NCBI GenBank assembly: GCA_010093685.1 | Contig: MU006223.1 | Location: 578,228-642,227 of the forward strand | DNA from: Ophiobolus disseminans | Lineage: Eukaryota > Ascomycota > Dothideomycetes > Pleosporales > Phaeosphaeriaceae | Reading direction: 5' to 3' | Length of the DNA stretch: 64,000 bases | In this document: one piece after another, positions 53,671 through 64,000 of the stretch | Layout: every line of letters begins with the position of its first letter | Numbering within the stretch: the first letter of the stretch is position 1 | Program-made: the position numbers and the translations under genes | Notes under the pieces: model-generated | The model's input: only the letters and a program-made list of their open reading frames with translations | Told to the model about the DNA's origin: nothing | Databases searched by the model: none

Positions 53671-55201
53671 CATTACAAAACCATCCAAGAACACTACGAC
53701 ATCATAATTGTCGGCGATGCCATTGCTGGATCCGCTGCAGCGACCACCTTTGCACGTCAAGGATACCAGATTCTACTCCTTGGGCGCAGTTTGAAAGAGC
53801 CTGATCTAATAGTGGGCGAGCTTCTACAACCTGACGGAGTCATCGCACTGGAAAAACTTGGGTCAGCGTCAGCGCTGGAAGGAATCGATGCTATGCCTGT
53901 GCGAGGGTATCACATATACTGGAAAGACGAGGAGGTGACGTTTTATTATCCTGCTCTGAGTTATGGCGGCGCACCATCTAGCGGCTCGTGTCAAGGGAAC
54001 CGTCGAGTAGAAGGACGGAGCTTCCACCACGGCAGGTTCGTCTCGAGACTCCGGGACCTTGCGAAGAATGAAGAGAATGTTACAGTTGTTGAAGGTACTG
54101 TCATTAGCCTCGTGAGCGACAAGCAAACAGGTAGAGTCATTGGCGTTGAATACACCGATAACAAAAAGCAGAGTAAGAAGGTAAGTCGTACCAGAACCAT
54201 CTGGCAATTCTCATATTTACAAGCAGCAGTCCTATTCCAACCTCGTCATCATCGCCGACGGATCACGCTCCAATCTTCGATCCCAACTACACCAGCAGCA
54301 ACCCATCTCCACATCGCGCTTCCGGGCCCTCGAGCTCCTCGACGTACAACTCCCGCACCACAGCCTGGCTTACGGAATCCTCGGACCCAATCCGCCCATC
54401 CTGGTATATCAAATCGGCGCCCGTGAAACGCGCATCCTAATCGACATTCCCAACGCCCTTCACGACAAGATTTTGCAAGACAGCAATGTGCGCACATATA
54501 TCAAGGAGGCTGTCGTTCCCACGCTTCCCCCAGCCGTCCAAACCAGCGCCACAGCAGCTCTAGAATCCGGGCGCCTACGCAGCATGCCAAACGAATACCT
54601 CCCCTCCCGCGCCGTCCAGACGCCCGGCGTCCTCATCATCGGCGACGCCAGTAACATCCGGCACGCATTAACAGGCAGTGGCATGACAGTCGCTCTCAAA
54701 GACATCGTGCTGCTACGAGATACATTAGGGGCTGCGGGCACTGCGTTCGCCGACGCTGATGCCATGCACAAGAAACCCCGACACTTCTACTGGAAGCGCA
54801 AAGACTACAGTGTGGTGTTGAATGTCCTGGCTCAGGCGCTGTACACGTTGTTTGGCACTACTGGTAACTCAACCCACCTAATCCTTCATTCTACCGATAT
54901 TGACGATTGTGGATCCACACCTCGACATCCTACAACGCGGATTCATTCAATACATCCAATCCGGCGACATGCGCGCTGACGAGCCAGCGGGGTTGATGGG
55001 CGGTGTTATCAGAGTCCTTTGCTGCTGTTGCGACATTTCTTAGCTATCGCCGCTTGGAGTATGGGGCTGCTTGTACGAGAGGCGCCGGTGCGGATGCTGC
55101 CTGTGGCTTTGTTGAGATGTGTGGTGGTTTTGTGGAGGGCTGTGGGGCTTGTTGGGGGGGGGGGGGGGGGGTTGTTTGGAGTGAGGTGTATAACTGAGTA
55201 A
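53671..55201 (+). pseudogene. Decayed squalene epoxidase (Erg1) paralogue
   Basis: Coding homology starts at EHYDIIIVGDAIAGS without an ATG (an in-frame TGA lies at 53665). It continues through GELLQPDGV, GIDAMPVRGYH and EGRSFHHGRF, a canonical intron (54181-54226), then IIADGSRSNLR, YQIGARETRILIDIP, LRSMPNEYLPS and GDASNIRHALTGSGMTVA, the order of squalene epoxidase (Erg1, ergosterol pathway, ER membrane). Damage: a good GTAACT donor near 54865 has no AG before DPHLDILQRG, and the frame shifts near 55010 between GGVIR and SPLLLLRHF. Conserved residues are lost: the FAD motif GxGxxG reads GDAIAG, GELLQPGG reads GELLQPDG, and RHPLTGGGM reads RHALTGSGM. A functional ERG1 must exist elsewhere. 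Confidence 0.78.
55154..55171. repeat. Run of 18 G
   Basis: An uninterrupted G homopolymer near the 3' end of the squalene-epoxidase-like pseudogene. Homopolymers this long are unstable and prone to sequencing error. Confidence 0.85.
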
Positions 55202-55835
55202 GGACTGGCAGCTTTTGGTGCGCATACAATTTTCTTGGAGATTACGGATTTGAAAGGATGGGACTGGACTTAGTGTTGCACTCACGAGAAGACCGTTCAC
55301 GGGTACCGGTAAGCTACAGCTAAACAAGTGGTATCGATAAGGCGCTGCTGAGAACAACGGGTCTCTGTGCATATTCCTGTCCTCAGATCAAACTCACATA
55401 ACCTTGTAATTTGAGCAGTTTGGATACTAGTAATCTCTTCAACACAGCATTCGATCAAGGCAGATTCTCTTTCCCTAGTCAATATCACAACACCGTGAAA
55501 TTCAGGCGCGCTGGCTGGTAGGAAAGCAGGAGTAAATTCGAAGCACAACCCCAACTCCAGACACGAGCACATCATCCTTCCCCACCGCACTTGATTCAAT
55601 TCCTTTTCATCCCCCCTACCCAATAACCGCCTCAAATCCCAATTACCCCTTCTGTCAGTATACGCATGTAGGGTAGGCACACACACACGTTGTGTCGTCC
55701 AACGAGGCCCAACGTACCGCCTCGATCCGGCTTCGGTCCGGCTCGCGGCCGAGCTCAGATATACCTTCGTAGCACCCACGTCCATAGATCAATAACACCA
55801 ATACCAAGTCACCAGAAGAACCTCGTTGTTGTTAT
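55202..55835. other. Intergenic, nothing recognised
   Basis: A 634-bp gap between convergent damaged genes; no supported feature. Confidence 0.45.
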
Positions 55836-57001
55836 TCACCCGTACGATCGTACAAGGCCTACCAACACCTTCAATCTCTGCACTTCCCACTTCAACCCCT
55901 CACTATCCCACGCCCGCATCTCAACGCCCTCCCTAACAGCCTTAACCTCATCTCTGAAAGCGCCGATTTCCTCCCTATGTCCGCGGTCCCTAGCGTCATT
56001 GAGCACTTGCTTGGCTTCCGCGACCGAGGTCCAAAAAGCCTCGACGCCGACAGGACTGGGAGATGGGGCTTGTGAAGATTGATGAAAACTGGTAGAGTCG
56101 AGGATACGAGATATCTTTAATAAACGCTCGATGGGTGTAGCCGCCCAAACCTGCCTAAATACCGCTGCAGTGCCATTGAACCAACTAGCAAGTTGGTATA
56201 GGACTTTGTCTCTATACTCCCCCTTCTCTAAAATAAACTGTAGGGAAGACGCAGTTACATCTCTACCCCAATCTCTCGGAGGCTCCGTATACACAGCTGC
56301 CAACGCTTGCGTAACAAGCCGGATGGCGAGCGGCGTGACGCGGATGAATAGGATGTCACTACTGAGCGCGTGCTGGTCTGGTTATCGTGGCGATGAGTGT
56401 TAGGGACTTGAAGGCTTCGGAGAAGGGAAATGTGGTGGGAGGGAGGAAAGTGTGCAGTGGGATGGAGGGGTTGGAGGGGAGGACGGTGGGGGTTGTGAAG
56501 AAGCTATTCCCCCCAGTCAGTGAAACGTAAGTTTGGTTGGGATGGGTAAAGCTTACAGTATCCATTCCATTCTCTCGTCTGAGGGTCTTTGTAGCTCCTG
56601 TACGATGAGTGTTTGTATCCAGAGTAATTGGTCTGCGAAGTCGTTCACAATCGGATTACGCAAGACGTGCATCTCATACCCCAATGCGCTGTGCAGGACG
56701 AGGCGCGGGTATTTATCTCGTTCGTGTTGTTGTAAAGGATCGTGGCTATGGCGATGCGGATGGATGATGGGGGTCTGGTTGCGTTCCAGTGGGCGGGGAC
56801 GTGTGAGTGGTGTAAAGTGGCGTGATTGAAAAATGTATTGCCGAGGAAGGCATAGAGGAGGAAGCTGATGGATGCGAAGACTGCGAGATAGAAGAGGCGG
56901 ATAAGGCGTTTGCGGTTATTGTGGTTGTGGTAGTAGGAGGCCGGGGGTGGACTGGAAGCGTGAGAATGTCGGTGGATATTGATGTAGGATCCTGTCGCCA
57001 T
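55836..57001 (-). pseudogene. Damaged GT34-like (GMA12/MNN10-type) glycosyltransferase
   Basis: The start (57001) gives a type II membrane protein: a short cytoplasmic tail, then a LIRLFYLAVFASISFLLYAF anchor. The luminal part follows in pieces: RIAIATILYNN, then after a frame change near 56713 YPRLVLHSALGYEMHVLRNP and WIQTLIVQELQRPSDERMEW. A canonical intron (GTAAGC to AATAG, about 56506-56561) leads to FFTTPTVLPSNPSIPLHTFL, then a frame change near 56383, then LSSDILFIRVTPLAIRLVTQ, and the end at 55836. The order resembles alpha-galactosyl/mannosyltransferases of family GT34; the position of the metal-binding DxD in such enzymes reads TTPT here. Two frameshifts plus the lost DxD suggest a dead gene. 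Family assignment is from pattern memory. Confidence 0.55.
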
Positions 57002-57407
57002 CGTTGAGTGTGGAAAGAGCTGAGACACTGGTGGAGGTGAAGTTGAGAACAGAAACTAAGACATACGACGAACCTTTTCTTGTTAGCAAATAGACAGTGC
57101 AGTGAAGTGAAGGCAAGCTCATCCATCAAGCTAACCCAAAGCCAAAATTGCAAACGCAAAGAAGCCAAAAGTAAGGTGTAAACATTCCATATTGATTTTC
57201 GTACTTCTTCGAACCAGTCGAGAGCTGGCTAACTGTGTCGCCATATATACTCATTTCATATCAACGCCTCCAGAACCCAATGAAGGAATCGAACCTTTAC
57301 TTTCAGCGTACAGACCACGAGAGTATCTTGCTCTCCAACTTCCATGCTTCTCATCCCCGCATCTCACACCACCTGCTAACAATCCGATGCAATAGGAATG
57401 ATCAACT
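57002..57407. other. Intergenic, nothing recognised
   Basis: A 406-bp gap. A GGTTCGATTCC motif on the minus strand near 57290 was tested as a tRNA T-loop and rejected. Confidence 0.45.
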
Positions 57408-58321
57408 TCAAGCCTTGACAGTCTCGTTCTTGGCCTTTGCCTCCTCGAGCGCCTTCTTCTCTTGAGCAGCGATCTGCTCGTTGAGCTTGTTATCCGCCTC
57501 ATCGTTATCGTTCTTCTGGAGATCCTCAATGTTCTGCTGCCAGATGCCGCCAAGGGTAGCAGCGGGGTCAGCCGCGATAGACGACCAAGTGGGCTTAGCA
57601 TCGAAGAGCTGGACGCCCTGAGTCTTGGTGGGGAAAGCGTTGTTGAAAGCCCCAGTGGCGCCTGCGACGCCGCCGAAGCCCTGGATCTGGTTGAAAGCAT
57701 CGCCGCCGAGAATGTCTTGTGCGATCAGGGTGCGGCTGTCGAAGACCATGACGGTTTGCGACTCCCGAGCGCCGCGGTTGGCGACCACGATGCTCTGTGC
57801 GAAGATGTTTTGCTGGACTTGGTTGCCACGGCCGTCGTCGATGGCGATTTGGATCTCTTGTACGACGATCATGACGGTTGCGACGTCCTGGTTCTGGTTC
57901 TGGAAGTTGGACTTGCGGAACACGTTGTTGAGGTCGTTGTTGAAGCCGTTGTTGACTTGGTCAACGATGAGGACCTCGTTGACCTGCTGCACAACCTGCT
58001 GCCGGCGACCATCGTCGATGATCTGAAGGCTCTCCTCCCTGACCTGGATCACTTGCTGCTGCTCGTTGAAGTTGTTGAAGCCGTCGGCGAAGTTGAAGCC
58101 ATCGCCTGAGAAGCCGTTCACAACGGCGCCGTTGAAGGCTTGTCCACCGAAGTCCTTGCCGCCAAAGATATTGGACTGGCGCTTCGATACTGGGGCGGAG
58201 ATGGGGCCAGCAACTGTGAGAATGGTGTTAGTATTTGATCATGCTGGTGATGGTTGGAAAAGGGAGACTTACCAGCGAGACCAGCCGCAAGCGCAAGAGT
58301 GACAAAAGCCTTGAAAGACAT
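57408..58321 (-). CDS. Secreted Gln/Asn-rich protein with internal repeat (284 aa)
   Basis: Exons 58273-58321 and 57408-58213 are joined by a 59-nt intron (GTAAGT donor, ACTAAC branch point, CACAG acceptor). A signal peptide (FVTLALAAGLAVAG) is followed by PISAPVSKRQ, with a Lys-Arg site for Kex2-type cleavage. The mature protein is rich in Gln, Asn, Val, Ile, Phe and Gly. It holds an internal repeat: LQIIDDGRRQQVVQQV and, about 55 residues on, IQIAIDDGRGNQVQQN. It ends with a Lys/Glu/Ala-rich helix (KKALEEAKAKNETVKA). The alternating Q/V/I pattern suggests beta-rich assembly, perhaps an amyloid-like wall or matrix protein (inference). No catalytic domain. The antisense frame at 57462-58109 is a shadow. 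Confidence 0.82.
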
Positions 58322-59735
58322 TCTGATGTGAGTGTGTGGAGTTGCCCGATTAATACCGAAAGGAGTGGATGAGAAAGGGAGCGGAATTAAACGTCACAGA
58401 CGTATTAGAATAAACAAAGAATGTGTATGGGCGAACTATCAAAGTCGCTAAGAAGAGAAGGTATTAAAAGGGCTGAGAAGGAATGTCTTGCTTGGAAGGT
58501 GAAGAGAGAGTGGATGAAGAACAAACTAGACGGTACACAACATGCCTTATATTCAAATACAGGCGCTAAGGCGTGCTTGATGCCTGCCGTACCCAGCAAC
58601 GCCTCTTCTCGGTACTTGCCCCTGGGATGCCACTGTTACAGCTGTAGGCGACCGTTTCTGGCACCTGCCATGCCAACGGCGAGAATAGCCCGCGCCGGCC
58701 AAGGAGGGTGATGGGCGTCCAAAACGGCGCCAAGAAGTGCTTGATACTTGTGCCTGGCAGGCTGAGGCCTAGATGAGAGCCTCAGGATGGCGGATGCCCA
58801 GTATCCGGATGCATGCCAAGACGTGAAGAACGTGGAGGTGACGCAGATCATGCCGGGTATTGCGGAGGCACATGGGCTCGGAGGTTTTCATGTAAGCGGA
58901 GTCTTGGGTTTGAGACGTTGTGACTCGTCAGGTCGACGAAGGATGCGGCTTCTTTGGGATCGTATGTGGCTGTCGGCAATGAGGTCATGGCGCTGTATTG
59001 AATTCGACCGGATTGTACCGTGATCACTTGGTAGCTGTCCATGCTCTTTCCCAAGAGAGTTCAATATCAGCCAGCCCAGAATACGTGAGTCTCCTTACTT
59101 TCCCGACTCCGTGCCGCCGAATGCCCCATGTCTCATCATGAATGACATCGCCAGTCCTCACATGTTCACCAAGTCAATCACACCATCAGTACCGCCGTAA
59201 ACATGAGACGCCGTTGAGTGCCGCAAGCCGTGGCTGGCATGGTGTTCACGATGAACAATGGTGTTGAGGTTCAGCCGCGACGCATCTGAAACCCTGCACG
59301 TGTGGAAGCGAACCTCCGGCGAACACCCGGCCACAGCCCAGGTCGCAGCCTTCCGAACAAGAGTATATAGTCAGGCACTAAGTCAATGCACATGCAGTCG
59401 GATGCTTTGCGTTCCTGAGGCGCATGCAGATGAAGCAGATTATCAGCCGCAGATACCCCGTGAAGCTTTATATTGCGCTGGGTGGTCTGATGTTCTAGCT
59501 CATTCAGAAGTGAAGGATCCATGGCAACAAGGAGAGTAATGATGAGATGATAAATTTGAAGCATATACACACCCTAATCCCTATCCAGTGCTCGCTGCGA
59601 GTCTAACAGGATCTCCAGAAGTCTTTGATGTCTCCAAACGCCTGCAAATGCCATAGCGCTCGCTGTCAGCGGACCAATTGTACAACCCTCCAAGTACTCC
59701 ATGCTCCGGGTAAGCAAATGCACCTTAGTAGCTGT
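58322..59735. other. Intergenic, no gene recognised
   Basis: A 1.4-kb gap. Frames at 58421-58711, 58787-59023 and 59258-59539 have no domain and no clear splice sites. Confidence 0.45.
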
Positions 59736-62059
59736 CTAGTCCTCATCCGAGTCGGTGTCCGTGTCAGTCTCGCTCTCGGACTCAACGTCGCCTTCAGTAT
59801 CGCTTCCGTCGCTAGAGTCTTCGTCTTTCTGCTTTCGCCTCTTCGGTGCAGCCACACCAGTCTTAAGTGACTGCATTTGGCCAGCAATAGTGTCTACAAG
59901 CAAGTCAGTCATGTTGTCCGTTCACGTTCACTCACAGATCGTCAAAACATACCTTCATCTGGCTCGCTGATCTCGTCATCCTCTTCAACCTCTTCGGCTT
60001 TGCTGGCATCCTCGACAACAAGTGTGACCTCCATTTTCGTGTCCATACCAATGTAGCTGTCACAGACTACGTGCATGACGAATGTGTAGCTACCAGCTTG
60101 TGGAGGTGCACCAAACTGCATCTTCAATGTCTGTACATTGAAGGTAGGCTTGCCACTCTCGTCGAGGATCGGCTTGTCGAACGTTGAGAACGTAAAAGGT
60201 GGAACCGCAATACGACCCTGCTTACTGTCGGCCAGAAATACGTGCCATCTAGGGGCGTTATCGCGAGCATAGTATGGCGCGTGTGTGAGAGGCGGCTGAA
60301 TGGGCTTCTCGCCAGAGCGATCGTTCTTGCGTCCGGTGATCGCAGCAACGTCGCCCTCTTCAGGATCAATGTCGAGTAGGTCCTTCGGGTTGACCTCTGG
60401 TAAGGTCTGGACAGATGGAGGGACAAATCGGCACTTGAGCACAAACTGGACCAAGCTGCTTGGGGTAACGAAACGCTCTCCCACAACCTTGAAGAAAGCC
60501 TTCTCGATGTTGAGCACTGGTATTTGCGAGGCAACAGATATTGCGGTGCTGTACTCGGCTTGTGATAGCAGACCTGAGTCCACCACACGTGCCTTTCGCT
60601 GCGCTTCTGGAATGTGCATAAACTCTTGGATGGTGAGATGTGTCCTTGACCGCTCTGCCTCCGCTGCGTTAGCGACAGCAGGTGTGAAGTGCGGTAGCTG
60701 TTCGAGCGGGGATGCGCCTGGCCGAAGTGCTTGTATGAGATTTTGCGAGGTGTGGTACGCGGATACGACGGCCTTGGTGTTACCATAGGCGAGCGCAATG
60801 GCAGAATAAGCCTCGTTGAGGCGTAGCGCAATTGGGGCCACTTCGAACTTTTCTGGATTTTGTTAGCGACAGGGTGCAGAGATGGACTGGGTGTAGTTAC
60901 CATCGTTCAGAGTATCATCATCTAGCTCGACGCGGCCGAGATAAGCCCAGAGGAGAGTGAGAACCTTTCGCCTGCGGCTGTCTTCGAGGTCGTCCAACTT
61001 CTGACGGTCCTTCTTGGAAAGCGCTTGCAATACGTGTGACTCGGAATCTCCAAGGACCTTCTGTTCCAGCTTCGAAAGACCGGTATCCGCTTTGTGGCCG
61101 GCGAGAATCTCGTTGAACTCTTCCCCACTGCTAAGAGCACCGATCACACCAGACTCTCCTTGCTCGTTGTCGTAGTCGCGGAAGATCTTGCCGGCGCTAG
61201 CAACAAGCACCTTCTCCTTGGTCAGCCGTTGTGTGCCGTACCACCACTTTCCAACCGTGTACGGCAGGATGACACCCAGTGCCAGCGCGTAGATCAGCAA
61301 GACGTATTTTCCAGCCCCCTCGGTCACGATCCATTTGGGTAGCGCGATCCCAATGCTGAAGCTCTGCTTGCCATCGGGGTGTCCGTATTGTAGAAAGTTG
61401 TTGCGGATCTCCTCGTCGGTGAGGGCTTTGAAGGCTTTTGTGACATCTACCCAGTGGTCATTAATCGACTGTATGGTGACATTCTTCTCGGGGTCTTCGC
61501 GGGCTTTGTCGGGATGCATCGTAAGGGAAAGTCTCTTGTAGCGCTTCTTGATTGCCTTCTCGTCGGCGGACTAACATGGTCAGTTCGATTCGGGCGTCCA
61601 GCAAGTGCACACGTACGCTGTCGATGCCCAAAACATCGTATGGATTCCATATTTTTGGTGTTATCCGCGCGGTGACCATGATTAGGTAAATCATGCCGGC
61701 AATCATTGCCCAACCTCCGACCATGAGGAGACCGCGCTTCAGCCTCCTCTCGAGCCGCTTCTGTTTCTTGCGCTGTCCTTGGATGAGGTCGGCATGTTCG
61801 GGGACGAAGTCGGAGTCTATACGCGTTCCTGTGTTCTCGAGTTCTGCGCCGGCGTCAGCGTTGGGTGAGGCGACGTGGCAAGGGATGCGTACCTTTACTT
61901 GGCCTCAGAAACGAAATCGTGGTTGGTATTGTGACGAGCGTGGTCATGGTGAGGATGAAGAAGGGGAAGAACTGGCCCTGCACGGTGTTAGAGAACCTCA
62001 CTCATGATATACACGCAGATGCGCACCTGTTCATCGTAGTTGTAGTCGGTTCCGGACAT
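59736..62059 (-). CDS. SEC63: Sec63, ER protein-translocation J-domain protein (690 aa)
   Basis: Six exons: 62027-62059, 61893-61977, 61617-61843, 60901-61570, 59953-60852 and 59736-59893, with introns of 46-59 nt. The start MSGTDYNYDEQGQFFPFF is typical. There are three transmembrane segments (near residues 15-35, 75-100 and 185-205). Between the second and third lies a luminal J domain with the HPD triad at residues 134-136 (LTMHPDK) that recruits Kar2/BiP. The C-terminal cytosolic Brl domain (SEYSTAISVASQIPVLN region, then an Ig-like part ending YIGMDTKMEV) is followed by a Ser/Asp/Glu tail (ESETDTDTDSDED), which in yeast Sec63 is phosphorylated by CK2 and binds Sec62. Intact. Confidence 0.95.
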
Positions 62060-62622
62060 GGTGGGAGACGGCTGTCAAGCGGGCGGTTGGCGCAGTGAAG
62101 TGCAATTAGAGAGCGACGGAAGGAAAGGCCACTTTATTTGTAAAGTGGACGCATGCGTTGAAGGACAGGAGGGCGGGCTTAAACGTATGGCATGTCAGTG
62201 AGAAGCGGGTAGAGTCTCAAAGAATACCGTGGTCGAATAAGTTTGGCGTTCTGCCACAGTAGCCACATATCCACTCCGGGCACCGCATGTGTCGGTGCTT
62301 GGCAGGGCGGAGGTCACGTGCAAGCGCGATACGTCACCCATTAGAGGAGAATCATTGCTTTCACCTCAGAACTTTGCCTCTTGTATGAAAGTGCTCGTCT
62401 GTTATTTTCTAATATTTCTAACTGCATCACTACAAGACCTTGCGCATATATGCTGAAAAGCCTGTTCTATAATTGTGGTAGCTTGAGGCTACATCACTTC
62501 AATCGGGTAACTTTGGTGATCTGCAATAGAAGAGGCCAGGGGCATTTCCGATGTCTAGGAGAATATGAATAGCAATATATGCAGCAACTTTGGTCCTGAG
62601 CTGATATGATTTCATTCGTGAC
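62060..62622. other. Intergenic, nothing recognised
   Basis: A 563-bp gap that includes the SEC63 promoter and the 3' region of the kinase gene; no other feature seen. Confidence 0.45.
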
Positions 62623-64000
62623 TTATGCTGTCGTCTCCACAGGAGCAGCAGCATCCAACCCATTTGTCGTGCTGTGCCCAGGGCTCTGTACTGTATCTAA
62701 AGGTGCCGCATGTAATGCGGGTTTCTCTGACCGTTTGAGTGTGCCCTTCTTCCGTTTCTCAATCGCACCCTTGACCCAATCGGCGACCTCCTGGTCGAGG
62801 ACCTGCTCAATTGCCACAGGCGCTCCCTTGTCGCCAGCAGCCTCGCCGCCTTCTGCTTCGATTGCTGCCGCAACTTCCTCCTCGTCTTCTTCGGTAATTG
62901 TGGCGGGCTTGGCGAGTGGAGCTAGCCATGCATGTTGCAGCAGCATGGCATACGTAGGTCGCAGGTTGGGAATCTTGTTCAGGCAGCCGCGCACGAAATT
63001 TCGTGCTGCGTCTGAATAGCCTTCTTCGGGAAGATCTGGCGGTTCACCATCGACAATCGCCTGTATATGTTAGTAATGATCAGAAGCCACACGTACCAAT
63101 TACTTACGCTGAGTTGACTGAAGATGTTGTTGTACGTCTCAGGCGGGTATGGGTATCGGCCCAGCGCGCACTCGATGATGGTCAGACCTAAACTCCAGAT
63201 GTCACTCTGGACGCTGTAGGTGCCGCCTCCAGGATTCGCGCCTGCTTGCGCAATTCCTCCCGACGAAATTCGCTCCGGCGCCATGTAGCTTTGGCAGCCA
63301 ATATTCGTCTTCGCTATACTGGCTACCAAGTTTCCGCTCACACCGAAATCGCAAATCTTGATCTGGCCCTTTGTGTTCATTAGGATGTTAGTGGGCTTGA
63401 CATCTCGATGGATAATGTTGTGGTCATCCTTCAATGACTTCAGGCCCATGGTCGTGGCCAGCGTGATCTTTCGAAGCACGCCTTCCGGAACACCATCGCC
63501 GTAGATTTTGTCTATTGACCCGCCGTCCATAAACTCCATGCATATGTATACGGCTCCCTCCTGGAAGAAGGCGCCGTAGAAGTCAACAATGTAGGGCGAC
63601 ACGCAGCGGTGGAGAACGTCCAGTTCCATGATGATAGCAGCAAATTTGGATTCGTCCAACTCAAGGCGCACTTCCTTCATTGCCATGACGATGCCCGTGC
63701 CAGCTCCAATTTTCGCGGCTGTTGGGCTATCCTCGTCGTTATCGAAGGTCTTCCGCGATGGCGAGCCTGGCGCAGCCTTGTTGCCCGCCAGACCCTGGCC
63801 AACTTTCCGCATTCTCGGTCTGCTATGCCTGACCTTGTATACAGTGCCGTAGTTACCCTTGCCAAGTTCGTCCAATGTGTCGACTTCGTCTAGGGAGATC
63901 TTGAAAACGCTGCCGCTCGCGAACTGTACGCCGTCGGCGTTGAGGATAGCTTTGCCGTCGAACCTGAGACTGCCATTCTCGGTGTCAAGGAACTTGGCAT
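62623..64000 (-). CDS. PBS2: MAP kinase kinase of the Pbs2 (HOG pathway) type, 5' end beyond the window
   Basis: Exons 63108-64000 (open to the right edge) and 62623-63060 are joined by a 47-nt intron (GTAAGT donor, TACTAAC branch point, ACAG acceptor). The pre-kinase segment LRFDGKAILNADGVQFASGS and LDELGKGNYGTVYKV (Gly-rich loop) are typical of Pbs2. An insert of about 45 residues (MRKVGQGLAGNKAAPGSP region) separates the loop from the catalytic Lys in VMAMKEVRLELDESKF, as in other filamentous-fungus Pbs2 proteins. The catalytic loop is HRDVKPTNIL, the Mg site is DFGVSG, and the activation site SIAKT has the Ser and Thr phosphorylated by Ssk2-type kinases. APE and C-lobe motifs follow, then an acidic/basic tail. 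It acts in osmostress signalling. The N-terminal docking region is outside the window. Confidence 0.93.

Noticed and set aside
57270..57340. Minus-strand GGTTCGATTCC motif resembling a tRNA T-loop
   Set aside because: The matching acceptor stem, D-arm and anticodon stem could not be formed around it.
57462..58109. 215-codon plus-strand frame
   Set aside because: It is antisense to the Q/N-rich secreted protein; GTT/GTC-rich complement of AAC/GAC codons, not an independent gene.
25276..62059. A biosynthetic gene cluster
   Set aside because: The esterase, oxidoreductase, dioxygenase and SDR genes are scattered on both strands among housekeeping genes, and no PKS, NRPS, terpene cyclase or cluster regulator is present.
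1..64000. CRISPR arrays, bacterial operons, or a viral insertion
   Set aside because: Spliceosomal introns and fungal gene families run throughout; no regularly spaced repeats with unique spacers and no viral genes were seen.

Overview
The window is nuclear DNA of a filamentous ascomycete (Pezizomycotina; the gene set and 45-65 nt GT-AG introns with CTRAC-like branch points fit a Dothideomycete, which is an inference). Most protein genes are broken by short introns. I rebuilt the exon joins by eye; every gene given below with exact joins has a length divisible by three after splicing.

Layout. 1-2.3 kb: the end of a Tc1/mariner element inserted in a diverged tandem repeat, then a second 80-bp tandem duplication and a small membrane protein gene. 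2.6-13.4 kb: accessory metabolism and surface genes (an SDR whose catalytic Tyr position is His, a RING gene broken by two TAA codons, a secreted GMC oxidoreductase, a seven-helix rhodopsin-like protein, a secreted CE1-type esterase). 13.7-17.7 kb: three same-strand genes, the first two rich in zinc-ligand cysteines (a 500-aa ubiquitin-like-domain protein and a 108-aa ten-cysteine protein), the third Ser/Lys/Pro-rich. 18.3-24.9 kb: an ARFRP1/Arl3-type GTPase, an S10 peptidase and a decayed transmembrane aspartic-protease-like gene. 25-32 kb: an 860-aa protein joining a retropepsin-like region to C2H2 fingers, a MITE-like foldback element, and two membrane proteins. 32-42 kb: vacuolar carboxypeptidase Y, SBDS/Sdo1, 40S ribosomal protein S18 and two uncharacterised proteins. 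43-58 kb: a damaged gene of unknown function, a secreted Cys-rich protein, a LigB-type dioxygenase, a small nuclear-type acidic/basic protein, orotidine-5'-phosphate decarboxylase (URA3/pyrG), a decayed squalene-epoxidase paralogue, a decayed GT34-like glycosyltransferase and a secreted Q/N-rich protein. 59.7-64 kb: SEC63 and the Pbs2-type MAP kinase kinase, which runs off the right edge.

The main pattern is the contrast between intact housekeeping genes (RPS18, SBDS, CPY, URA3, SEC63, ARFRP1, PBS2) and five neighbours carrying frameshifts or nonsense codons. That argues for real gene decay rather than uniformly poor sequence, although raw reads would be needed to prove it. I see no gene cluster that I can call a new pathway with confidence. 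The best candidates for undescribed biology are the cysteine-rich pair at 13.8-16.3 kb, the retropepsin-like/C2H2 fusion and the Q/N-rich secreted protein.
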